Positions 1-5,513 of a stretch of DNA of 5,513 bases are shown in pieces; position 1 is the first letter of the stretch; each line of letters opens with the position of its first letter. The DNA lies in assembly GCA_026988585.1 (NCBI GenBank), contig JALSKY010000322.1, positions 1 to 5,513 on the forward strand, given 5' to 3'. The notes beneath the pieces were generated by a model that ran no database searches, had not been told where the DNA came from, and saw only the letters and a list, made by a program, of their open reading frames with translations. The translations under genes and the position numbers were made by a program. Source of the stretch: Deltaproteobacteria bacterium (GTDB lineage: Bacteria > Desulfobacterota > Dissulfuribacteria > Dissulfuribacterales > QOAL01).

Positions 1-537
1 AGTGAAGATCTGCTGGCCAAAACCATTGGTGATCTTGGGTTGGATCTGCTTGCAATAGTAAATACTCATGGACACCCGGATCATACCTGTGGAAACAGCA
101 GGATGAAGGCCTTGACTGGTGCGCCGGTATTGATGCATCAGGCAGATGATGAGCTGTTTCGCAGAGAGGATGTTGCAGCCATGTTTACTGCATGGGGTTT
201 TGAGCCGGCACCTCCTGCAGATGGCTTTCTCCAGGATAATCAGGAGATCAGGATTGGTCAATTGACCTTCAAGGTGATCCACACACCAGGTCACTCTCCC
301 GGTTCCATCTGTCTCTATGGTCACGGCTATCTCATAACTGGGGATACTCTGTTTATTGATGCTGCCGGCAGGACTGATCTCCCAGGCGGCTCTTTCGACC
401 TGCTGAAGCAGAGCTTGCTGACCAGGATCATGCCTCTCCCTGATGAGACTATCATATTGCCAGGCCATGATTACGGGCCAAGGCCTACAGACACCCTTGG
501 TAATCAAAAACGCACCAACCCGTTTCTTGCCTTCTGA
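1..537 (+). CDS. MBL-fold metallo-hydrolase, glyoxalase II/YcbL-like (5' end missing)
   Basis: This is the C-terminal 178 residues of a metallo-beta-lactamase-fold hydrolase; the frame is open to the window edge, so the real start lies upstream. Compared with YcbL-type proteins of roughly 210 residues, about 35-40 N-terminal residues are missing. Visible residues 23-28 read HGHPDH, the HxHxDH metal motif. Further ligand-type residues are His98 in HTPGHSPG, Asp115 in GDTLF and His156 in LPGHDYG. These give the usual two-metal site, so the enzyme looks active. The tail (GNQKRTNPFL) is typical of the glyoxalase II-like branch. Family members hydrolyse thioesters such as S-lactoylglutathione or act on related sulfur substrates in the cytoplasm, but the substrate cannot be read from sequence. 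The HDYG motif resembles one in persulfide dioxygenases (ETHE1), which is an alternative. A TTG at 40 is internal, not a start. hrpA follows on the same strand and in the same frame. Confidence 0.87.
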   Translation, partial: SEDLLAKTIGDLGLDLLAIVNTHGHPDHTCGNSRMKALTGAPVLMHQADDELFRREDVAAMFTAWGFEPAPPADGFLQDNQEIRIGQLTFKVIHTPGHSPGSICLYGHGYLITGDTLFIDAAGRTDLPGGSFDLLKQSLLTRIMPLPDETIILPGHDYGPRPTDTLGNQKRTNPFLAF

Positions 538-696
538 TTCTGTCAATCATTCAAGTTGAAAAAGGAAAACCCTCTCCTGCATAGATCAGAGGATGCCAGG
601 AATGGCAAAGGCATAGGCTCTGGCAGAAGAGCCGGGTCAGGAACCAGGCCTTCCCGCTCCCTCAGGTCAGGAGGAGACAATCTCAATCCTTCTCCA
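538..696 (+). other. Probable hrpA leader or doubtful N-terminal extension
   Basis: This stretch follows the hydrolase stop directly and stays open in the hrpA frame. The only possible upstream start is TTG at 556, which has no Shine-Dalgarno sequence before it. Translation gives about 47 residues rich in Gly, Ser and Arg with no resemblance to the HrpA N-terminus, so I read it as untranslated. It contains a perfect 6-bp stem with a 6-base loop (GGCTCT at 616-621, AGAGCC at 628-633) with no T-tract after it. It also contains a strong SD-like run, AGGAGGAGA at 669-677, which is 20 or more bases from the next ATG. A weak sigma70-like pair, TTGAAA at 556-561 and CATAGA at 580-585 (18-base spacing), could give hrpA its own promoter. 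Confidence 0.4.
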
Positions 697-3600
697 ATGC
701 AACACGGGCAGCATGACTCTCCATCCCATGGGATAGGGTGTGAATCGGACCTGCCAATATGCCATGCCTGGGATGAGATTATCAGAGCCGTGGCGAAAAA
801 CCAGGTTGTTGTAGTTACCGGTGATACCGGATCGGGTAAATCCACCCAGCTCCCCAAGCTATGTCTCGCTGCTGGAAGAGGTCAAAAGAGGCTGATAGGG
901 GTGACCCAGCCCAGAAGAATAGCCGCTACATCGGTGGCTGCAAGGGTTGCCAGGGAGCTTGCTTCTACCTGTCCCCAGGGGACAGTAGGATACAAGATCA
1001 GGTTTGCACAGAAGACCGGCCCCAAGACCCGCATCAAGTTCATGACTGACGGGATTCTTTTGTCTGAAATCCAGCATGACAGACTGCTGAACAGGTATGA
1101 TACAATCATCGTGGATGAGGCCCATGAGAGGAGCCTGAACATAGATCTGATCCTTGGGCTGCTCAAGAAGATTCTCCCAAAGAGAGAGGATCTCCGGGTT
1201 ATCATCACCTCTGCCACAATGGATCTGGAGAGGATACTGCACGCCTTTGACAATCCTCCACTTATTCAGGTATCCGGGCGAACCTATCCTGTTGAGATAG
1301 TTTATCGGCCTTATGATCACTTGCCGGATAGCGCCGACCTCACCATACCGGAAAAGGCAGTTCTTGCAGTGGAAGATATAAGGTCCATTGATCCTTTTGG
1401 TGACATTCTAATCTTTATGCCTACAGAGGCAGAGATACACCAGACGGTAAAGATGTTGGATGGCCGGCTTGGCAAGGATGCGGTGGTTCTTCCCCTTTTT
1501 GGCAGGCTTACCAAAGAGGCGCAGGAGCGGGTCTTTCGGAGTTTTCCTGTTCAGAAGATACTTGTGGCTACAAACATAGCAGAAACATCCATAACGGTCC
1601 CTGGCATAAGGTATGTGATAGATTCCGGACTTGCCAGGATCAGCCAGTACAATGTCAACACCCATACCACTAACCTTCCTGTGGAGAGGATCAGCCAGGC
1701 AAGTGCGGCCCAGAGGGCAGGGCGTGCCGGACGAGTTGAAGCAGGGCTCTGCATCAGGCTTTACAGTCAGGAGGAGTTTGAGTCTATGCCGGCGTTTACT
1801 CCGCCGGAGATCTTGCGCTGCAGCCTCGCTGAAGTAGTGCTTCGTCTCATCAGTCTTGGCCAGGAACCGGTAGAGGATTTTCCCTTTGTCGATCCCCCTG
1901 ACCGGAAGGCGCTCAAGGAGGCCCTTCACACCCTGAAGGAACTGGGGGCAGTCAAGACGGACAGAAGCGGCCGGCTGGTTCTGACCCGGCGGGGCAGGCA
2001 GATGTCCCGGCTTCCTATAGACCCACGGCTTTCTGCAGTAATCCTGCAGGCCAGGCAGGACGGTGTTCTCCTTCCGGCACTGGTGGTATCTGCAGCCCTT
2101 TCCATTCAGGATCCCAGGCAGTTTCCGCCTGAAGATCAGGAAAAGGCCAGACAGGCTCACAGGATATTCCTGGATGAGAGGTCCGATTTCCTTACCATAC
2201 TCAATATCTGGGACAGGTATCAGGCCAGGAAAACCAAGGATAGCAAGGGGGCTCTCAGGCGTTTTTGTAAAAAGAGTTATATCTCTTATGTGCGTATGAA
2301 TGAGTGGACGGATCTGGTATCGCAGCTGGCAAGACAGCTCTCTGATATAGGGATCAAACTTCAGCTCTCCATAGAAACCTCATGTATGGAAATGGTAAGG
2401 GAGAATTCTGATCCTCTGCACCGTTCCATTCTGGCCGGATTTCTTGGTAATCTGGCAATTAAACAGGATAAAGGAGATGGATATCGCGGCGCAAAGGGAA
2501 AGGAGATCTTTATCTTTCCAGGATCGGCCCTGTTCAAGAAGGCTCCCCAGTGGATAGTCTCAGCACAGCAGGTACGCACTTCCAGGCTTTTCGCCAGATC
2601 TGTTGCCCCGGTTGATCCTGCATGGGCCGAGGAGCTTGGAAAACATCTCTGCCGCAGGTCCCTTGGTGAACCTTGGTGGTCCAGGGCCAGGGGAGAGGCC
2701 CTGGTCACAGAAAACATCACACTTTATGGCCTTCCTGTAGTGAAAGGCAGGAGGCGCGGTCTCAAGGGCCTGGATCCTGCCATGGCCAGGGAGCTGTTTA
2801 TCCGGGAGGGCTTGTCGCTGCACCAGCTTCGATACAGATACCGTTTCGTCAAGCATAATATACTTCTGATCCGGGAACTGCAGGAGATCGAGGACAGGAC
2901 CAGGTCTCATGGTTATCTCGCTGAGCAGGAGGTGCTCATCGGGTTTTACAGGGAGCGTTTGAAGATGCTGGAGGAAAAGGCCGGCAGAGAGGTGGTTGAT
3001 GAACTCACCTTTCGCCGTGCCCTGAGAGAGACCGGTCTGGAAGATCTGTTTCTGATCGATCGGGAAACCCTCCTCAAAAGGGATGTCTCTGCTGATCTGG
3101 CTCAGTTTCCCGGATTTATCAACTCATCAGGTCATGAGTTACCTCTTGTTTACAGATTTGCCCCTGGTGAACAGGAAGATGGTATAACCTGCCGAATCCC
3201 CCTGACAATTCTCAATGAACTGGAGCCTGAACCCTTTCAGTGGCTGGTGCCTGGAATGCTCCAGGAGAAGGTGGAGTTTATCCTCAAGAACCTGCCATCC
3301 CCCATTCGGAAAAATTTGCTGCCCATCAGCCAGAGTGCTGTTGAATTTATTGAGAAATTCTCTTTTGGTGATGGGGACCTATTTCTAAGACTTCAGGAGC
3401 TTATCATAGAAAAGACAGGGCACAGGGTGGATCTTAAAGAGAGTTTTGCCACAACAGCCTTTCCATTACATCTGCTCATGAGATTTGAGGTTCTCGATCT
3501 CTCCGGAGAGGTCATCGCCTCCGGTCGTGACCTGGACCAGTTGAAGCACAGCCTCAACTCCTGCGCAAGGGACCAGATAACAAGGCAGCCTGAATGGAAA

Positions 3601-4551
3601 CAGGCAGCCGCGGAGTGGGAACAGGAGCTTTCAACACCCTATTCGATACCTGAACTACCTGATACTCTCCTGCTCAAGCAGAAGGGCAGATTAATGGCCT
3701 ATCCAGGGCTGAAACTCATGGATGGTAAAACTGTTCGGATCACTCTTTTTGTTGAGAGGGCAGAAAGGGACCGGGAGAGTGTCAGGGCCATCCATCATAT
3801 AGCCTGTTTCAGGCTGAACAAGGAGCTCAGCCATATAAAGCGATCTGTAATTCCAAGGTTTGCAGGGCCAAAGCAGGCTGTTCATTCATCAACCACCATG
3901 CGTAAGGCACGCGGCTGGCCCAGGACAGTGATGGACAACTGCTTTAATCTCATTGTGAGGCAGTGCGTTCTGGATAGAATAGACCCATTCTCGCCTGTCT
4001 CTTTAATCACTAAGCAGTCGGATCTGGATAGATTGCTGGCACAGATCAGGCGTGATTTAGTGAGGTGTTCTGAAGAACTCATGAATCATATAGCACTCTC
4101 CTACCAGGCCTTCTGTTCATTCAGCAAGGAGTACGCATCTGCTAAAGAGGGATTTGGTAGCTACCCTGCTGGCAGGGAGATCCTTCAGGAGGTCGGAGCG
4201 GCTATTTCAATCCTCTTTCCGCCATCTTTTCCTGATTCACCTGCTGCCCCACTTCTTGGATATTTTACCCGTTATCTCAAGGGGTTGTCCCTTAGGTTGC
4301 AAAGGGCGGGCAACTCTTCCTCAAGGGATATCGCCAAGGGCAAGGATACCAGGGAGATACGTAAGAGGGCCAGGCAATATCTGATGGAGCAGATGGAGCT
4401 TCAACTGGATGCAAGGGATCAGGACAGATTCTTGCAGATCCTTGCCGCACTGATGGAACTGGAAATGCAGATCTATGCGCCTGAATATCTCAAGAAGGGT
4501 GCTAATCCGTTGAAGACTTTGAAGGTTCTTCTGGATCCCTCTCCATATTGA
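697..4551 (+). CDS. hrpA: ATP-dependent RNA helicase HrpA (DEAH-box, long form)
   Basis: The product is a cytoplasmic DEAH-box RNA helicase of 1284 residues, close to the 1300 of E. coli HrpA. Counting from ATG 697, the motifs are Walker A GDTGSGKS (42-49), Ia TQPRRIAA (70-77), DEAH (140-143), SAT (172-174), V TNIAETSIT (292-300) and VI QRAGRAGR (339-346). A winged-helix/ratchet region follows, with FVDPPD near 397 and DERSDF near 493. The OB-fold part has GSALFKKAPQW near 609 and a TSRL segment after it. From about 699 (ELFIRE) to the end runs the DUF3418-type C-terminal region that separates HrpA from shorter HrpB-like helicases. HrpA uses ATP to remodel RNA and, in E. coli, is reported to act on collided ribosomes and in mRNA processing. 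No frameshift or lost motif is seen. Motif IV reads FMPTEAEI where E. coli has FMSGEREI. The start is uncertain: TTG 556 would add 47 residues of low-complexity sequence without an SD, whereas ATG 697 puts the helicase core where expected. Family assignment is very secure; the start is moderate. Confidence 0.95.
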   Translation: MQHGQHDSPSHGIGCESDLPICHAWDEIIRAVAKNQVVVVTGDTGSGKSTQLPKLCLAAGRGQKRLIGVTQPRRIAATSVAARVARELASTCPQGTVGYKIRFAQKTGPKTRIKFMTDGILLSEIQHDRLLNRYDTIIVDEAHERSLNIDLILGLLKKILPKREDLRVIITSATMDLERILHAFDNPPLIQVSGRTYPVEIVYRPYDHLPDSADLTIPEKAVLAVEDIRSIDPFGDILIFMPTEAEIHQTVKMLDGRLGKDAVVLPLFGRLTKEAQERVFRSFPVQKILVATNIAETSITVPGIRYVIDSGLARISQYNVNTHTTNLPVERISQASAAQRAGRAGRVEAGLCIRLYSQEEFESMPAFTPPEILRCSLAEVVLRLISLGQEPVEDFPFVDPPDRKALKEALHTLKELGAVKTDRSGRLVLTRRGRQMSRLPIDPRLSAVILQARQDGVLLPALVVSAALSIQDPRQFPPEDQEKARQAHRIFLDERSDFLTILNIWDRYQARKTKDSKGALRRFCKKSYISYVRMNEWTDLVSQLARQLSDIGIKLQLSIETSCMEMVRENSDPLHRSILAGFLGNLAIKQDKGDGYRGAKGKEIFIFPGSALFKKAPQWIVSAQQVRTSRLFARSVAPVDPAWAEELGKHLCRRSLGEPWWSRARGEALVTENITLYGLPVVKGRRRGLKGLDPAMARELFIREGLSLHQLRYRYRFVKHNILLIRELQEIEDRTRSHGYLAEQEVLIGFYRERLKMLEEKAGREVVDELTFRRALRETGLEDLFLIDRETLLKRDVSADLAQFPGFINSSGHELPLVYRFAPGEQEDGITCRIPLTILNELEPEPFQWLVPGMLQEKVEFILKNLPSPIRKNLLPISQSAVEFIEKFSFGDGDLFLRLQELIIEKTGHRVDLKESFATTAFPLHLLMRFEVLDLSGEVIASGRDLDQLKHSLNSCARDQITRQPEWKQAAAEWEQELSTPYSIPELPDTLLLKQKGRLMAYPGLKLMDGKTVRITLFVERAERDRESVRAIHHIACFRLNKELSHIKRSVIPRFAGPKQAVHSSTTMRKARGWPRTVMDNCFNLIVRQCVLDRIDPFSPVSLITKQSDLDRLLAQIRRDLVRCSEELMNHIALSYQAFCSFSKEYASAKEGFGSYPAGREILQEVGAAISILFPPSFPDSPAAPLLGYFTRYLKGLSLRLQRAGNSSSRDIAKGKDTREIRKRARQYLMEQMELQLDARDQDRFLQILAALMELEMQIYAPEYLKKGANPLKTLKVLLDPSPY

Positions 4552-4584
4552 GAGTCAACAGAACTCTTTTGATTGCCTTCTGTT
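4550..4584 (+). terminator. Weak terminator-like hairpins after hrpA
   Basis: Two overlapping, mutually exclusive stems begin at the hrpA stop codon. AGAGT (4551-4555) pairs with ACTCT (4563-4567) around a 7-base loop, with a run of four T ending at 4570. Alternatively, AACAGAA (4557-4563) pairs perfectly with TTCTGTT (4578-4584) around a 14-base loop. The first has the order of an intrinsic terminator, but its stem is short and GC-poor and its T-run is short. Termination here may be weak or Rho-dependent. Confidence 0.3.
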
Positions 4585-4603
4585 CAGGAAATGCACACAA
4601 ATC

Positions 4604-4621
4604 CGATTTATACATTAATCG
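4604..4621. repeat. Small inverted repeat CGATT/AATCG
   Basis: CGATT (4604-4608) and AATCG (4617-4621) form a perfect 5-bp inverted repeat with an 8-base AT-rich spacer. Such a short repeat can occur by chance in AT-rich DNA. It is listed because it is one of several in a row in this gap. Confidence 0.25.
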
Positions 4622-4624
4622 CTC

Positions 4625-4643
4625 TGAATTATTGTGTAATTCA
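4625..4643. repeat. 7-bp perfect inverted repeat TGAATTA/TAATTCA
   Basis: TGAATTA (4625-4631) and TAATTCA (4637-4643) are perfect inverted copies around TTGTG. The arm and spacer lengths suit a dimeric regulator's operator better than a stable RNA hairpin, since the arms are almost all A/T. No known regulator motif is recognised. Confidence 0.4.
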
Positions 4644-4668
4644 TATAGTAATTCCCTTTTTCTCCCTA

Positions 4669-4707
4669 CCTGAACTGCGAAGTTCCGTTAGCGCTAACTC
4701 CTTCAGG
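4669..4707 (+). other. Compact nested hairpin structure
   Basis: Three perfect inverted repeats are packed in 39 bases. The outer arms are CCTGAA (4669-4674) and TTCAGG (4702-4707). Within them, GAACT-GCGA-AGTTC (4672-4685) is a hairpin with a GNRA-type tetraloop, followed by the 12-base palindrome GTTAGCGCTAAC (4687-4698). The outer stem and the GNRA hairpin share bases 4672-4674, so they compete, while the palindrome can coexist with either. The sequence CTTTTG follows directly, so a terminator role is possible. A structured leader or a regulator site is the alternative. The structure is seen directly; its role is unknown. Confidence 0.5.
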
Positions 4708-4768
4708 CTTTTGAATCTGTAAGTGGATCACAATTTTATCGAATCTGTTTGGTTTTCAAGTAGATGAG

Positions 4769-4812
4769 CTGCCGTGGCAGGTCAGGAAGCCCTTCGCCTG
4801 GCATCTTCGGCA
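4769..4812. repeat. Nested inverted repeats in the motA upstream region
   Basis: CTGCCGTGGCAG (4769-4780) is an inverted repeat with a 2-base centre. The segment also allows a longer fold in which TGCCG (4770-4774) pairs with CGGCA (4808-4812) and CAGG (4778-4781) pairs with a downstream CCTG. It does not match the c-di-GMP riboswitch core that often precedes motility genes in this kind of organism. Confidence 0.25.
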
Positions 4813-4824
4813 AGTCCTGGGATC

Positions 4825-4851
4825 TAAATTTCGGGACAGGCCAACTGATTT
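4825..4851 (+). promoter_or_regulatory. Weak sigma28-like (flagellar) promoter candidate
   Basis: TAAATTTC (4825-4832) resembles the -35 element TAAAGTTT. After the canonical 15 bases following TAAA comes ACTGATTT (4844-4851), which agrees with GCCGATAA at only four of eight positions. The spacing is right but the -10 is poor. It is considered only because the next gene is a flagellar stator gene. Confidence 0.15.
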
Positions 4852-4916
4852 TTAATAATTTTTTGAATCCTTCCATGCCCCTCTCCTGGTTCAACGGCCT
4901 GAAAATTAAAAAAATC
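4847..4916. repeat. AT-rich inverted repeat enclosing a smaller stem
   Basis: GATTTTTAAT (4847-4856) and ATTAAAAAAATC (4905-4916) are inverted copies apart from two extra A in the right arm. Inside them, TTGAATCC (4863-4870) pairs with GGTTCAA (4888-4894) with one bulged T. The nested arrangement is visible directly. No T-run follows the stem on the + strand, so it is not a normal terminator. It could be an upstream regulatory element or a bent AT-rich promoter region. Confidence 0.35.
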
Positions 4917-4930
4917 CCTGCCTTCCACTT

Positions 4931-4956
4931 TATAAAACCGTTCGTTGTTCCGATTT
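4931..4956 (+). promoter_or_regulatory. Promoter-like sequence upstream of motA
   Basis: TATAAA (4931-4936) lies just after an A-rich stretch and could be a sigma70 -10 element, but no good -35 hexamer is present 16-18 bases upstream. TCCGATTT (4949-4956) contains the CCGAT core of the sigma28 -10 element. The nearest TAAA (4933-4936) is three bases too close for the standard spacing. A transcript from here would have a leader of roughly 80-100 bases. Either reading is weak. Confidence 0.2.
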
Positions 4957-5022
4957 ACCAGTAGAGAGAGTGGAGATTTATCGCTCAATCCTTTTTGTGG
5001 CTGTCTTCATCGGATTTTGATC

Positions 5023-5054
5023 AGGAGAGAATGGACGAAAAGAGATGGATATAG
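5023..5054 (+). promoter_or_regulatory. SD sequence and 7-codon mini-ORF overlapping the motA start
   Basis: AGGAGAG (5023-5029) is the only strong Shine-Dalgarno match near motA. It lies 3 bases (measured from AGGAG) before an ATG at 5031, not before the motA ATG at 5045, which is 17 bases away. The 5031 frame reads M-D-E-K-R-W-I and stops at TAG 5052-5054, overlapping the first codons of motA. Ribosomes could load here and re-initiate on motA (translational coupling), or the SD may serve motA directly with poor spacing. The weaker AAGAG touching the motA ATG does not have usable spacing. Confidence 0.35.
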
Positions 5055-5513
5055 GAACCGTTGCAGGTCTGGTAGTCGGTGCAGGCCTTATAGTAACAGC
5101 CATATTGCTTGGTGGCAGCCTCGGGGCATTTGTGGATATCCCGTCAGTCTTGATTGTTGTTGGCGGAGCAATAGCTGCCACCTTAATCCGGTTTACCCTG
5201 GCCGACGTTATCAATACCACCAGCGTTGCCATGAAGGCCTTCTTTGCCAAGACTAAACCGCCAGAGGAGCTTATACAGGAGATAGTAACCCTGTCCAACA
5301 TCGCTCGTAAAGAGGGGTTGCTGAAGCTTGAAAAGCAGCCGGTGGACGATCCCTTTCTGAAAAAGGCCATAATGTATTGCGTTGATGGGCATGAGGCCGA
5401 GTTCATCCAGGAGGTCCTGGAAAAGGAGATAGATCTGACCCTTGAACGCCATGCACTTGGAAAAGGGGTTTTTGATGCAATAGGAGATGCAGCTCCTGCC
5501 TTTGGAATGATTG
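5045..5513 (+). CDS. motA: Flagellar motor stator protein MotA/PomA (3' end missing)
   Basis: MotA and MotB form the inner-membrane stator that turns ion flow into flagellar rotation. The visible 156 residues match the PomA-like branch of MotA: the N-terminus MDIGTVAGLVVGAGLI is the first membrane helix, GGSLGAFVDIPSVLIVVGG leads into the second (about 30-50), and a long cytoplasmic domain follows. In that domain, ARKEGLLKLE (87-96) carries Arg88, Lys89 and Glu96, at the same positions as the charged residues of Vibrio PomA that contact FliG. Residue 97 is Lys. The window ends at FGMI, just before the third membrane helix, so roughly 100 residues are missing. ATG 5045 is the only possible start, since an in-frame TGA at 5018-5020 closes the frame and no start codon lies between. 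motB is expected directly downstream. Similarity to PomA suggests sodium coupling, but this is inference because the deciding helices are outside the window. TolQ/ExbB relatives are less likely. Confidence 0.93.
   Translation, partial: MDIGTVAGLVVGAGLIVTAILLGGSLGAFVDIPSVLIVVGGAIAATLIRFTLADVINTTSVAMKAFFAKTKPPEELIQEIVTLSNIARKEGLLKLEKQPVDDPFLKKAIMYCVDGHEAEFIQEVLEKEIDLTLERHALGKGVFDAIGDAAPAFGMI

Larger units (their letters stand above)
4552..5044. other. Non-coding gap between hrpA and motA
   Basis: About 490 bases with no convincing gene on either strand. The gap is clearly more AT-rich than the flanking genes. Several inverted repeats lie in its first 160 bases and again around 4769-4916; they are listed separately. 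It probably holds the hrpA terminator, the motA promoter and a motA leader. A 66-codon open frame at 4764-4964 has no ribosome binding site, follows a stop codon directly, and has no recognisable features, so it is not called. Confidence 0.7.

Noticed and set aside
616..633. GGCTCT/AGAGCC hairpin as a terminator for the hydrolase gene
   Set aside because: The stem is perfect but there is no T-run after it, and the next bases are GC-rich.
1408..2160. 250-codon open frame on the - strand inside hrpA
   Set aside because: It is antisense to conserved helicase sequence including motifs V and VI, and its translation shows no recognisable domain.
4687..4698. Palindrome GTTAGCGCTAAC as an integron attC-type core site
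   Set aside because: The core-site pattern GTTRRRY is not matched after GTTA, the two arms are in the wrong arrangement, and no cassette or integrase is near.
4775..4815. Sigma54 promoter (TGGCA ... GC) upstream of motA
   Set aside because: TGGCAGGTCAGGAAGC has 11 bases and TGGCATCTTCGGCA has 8 bases between GG and GC, whereas sigma54 needs 10, and the TTGC element is missing.
4769..4820. c-di-GMP (GEMM) riboswitch before a motility gene
   Set aside because: The conserved GEMM core and receptor sequences are absent; only generic stems are present.
4764..4964. 66-codon open frame on the + strand in the hrpA-motA gap
   Set aside because: There is no ribosome binding site, a stop codon lies directly before the ATG, the residue pattern is not protein-like, and it overlaps the inverted repeats and promoter-like sequences.
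4978..5406. 142-codon open frame on the - strand over motA
   Set aside because: It is the antisense shadow of the strongly supported motA coding sequence, with no family motif of its own.
1..5513. CRISPR array, tRNA or rRNA gene, insertion sequence or phage genes
   Set aside because: No spaced direct repeats, cloverleaf-like segments, transposase or phage proteins were seen on either strand.

Overview
This looks like ordinary chromosomal DNA from a Gram-negative, flagellated bacterium. Three protein genes lie on the + strand: the 3' end of a metallo-beta-lactamase-fold hydrolase gene, a complete large gene for the DEAH-box RNA helicase HrpA, and the 5' part of a flagellar stator gene (motA/pomA type). 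Arginine is often encoded by AGG, G+C is moderate, and a full-length HrpA sits next to a PomA-like MotA. This fits a Desulfobacterota (deltaproteobacterial) type genome better than an enteric one. That placement is an inference from style, not from a marker gene.

Layout. Positions 1-537 hold a glyoxalase-II/YcbL-like hydrolase cut by the window's left edge, with all seven metal-ligand-type residues visible. Positions 538-696 are a stretch of unclear status. It is open in frame with hrpA from a TTG at 556, but its translation looks low in complexity and unlike a protein domain, so I place the hrpA start at ATG 697 and treat this stretch as a probable leader. Positions 697-4551 are hrpA (1284 aa), with intact helicase motifs and the long C-terminal DUF3418-type region of the HrpA family. 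Positions 4552-5044 are a non-coding gap of about 490 bases, more AT-rich than the genes. It contains a series of inverted repeats, a few weak promoter-like sequences, and a strong Shine-Dalgarno sequence placed on a tiny reading frame that overlaps the motA start. Positions 5045-5513 are the first 156 codons of motA, cut by the right edge.

The genes do not form an evident pathway. The hydrolase and hrpA may be co-transcribed (same strand, short gap). hrpA and motA are probably separate transcription units, because the gap between them is long and carries terminator-like and operator-like structures. motA is expected to be followed by motB outside the window. I see no new multi-gene system here. 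The most useful things to look at again are the structured hrpA-motA gap, the overlapping mini-ORF at the motA start, and the true start of HrpA.
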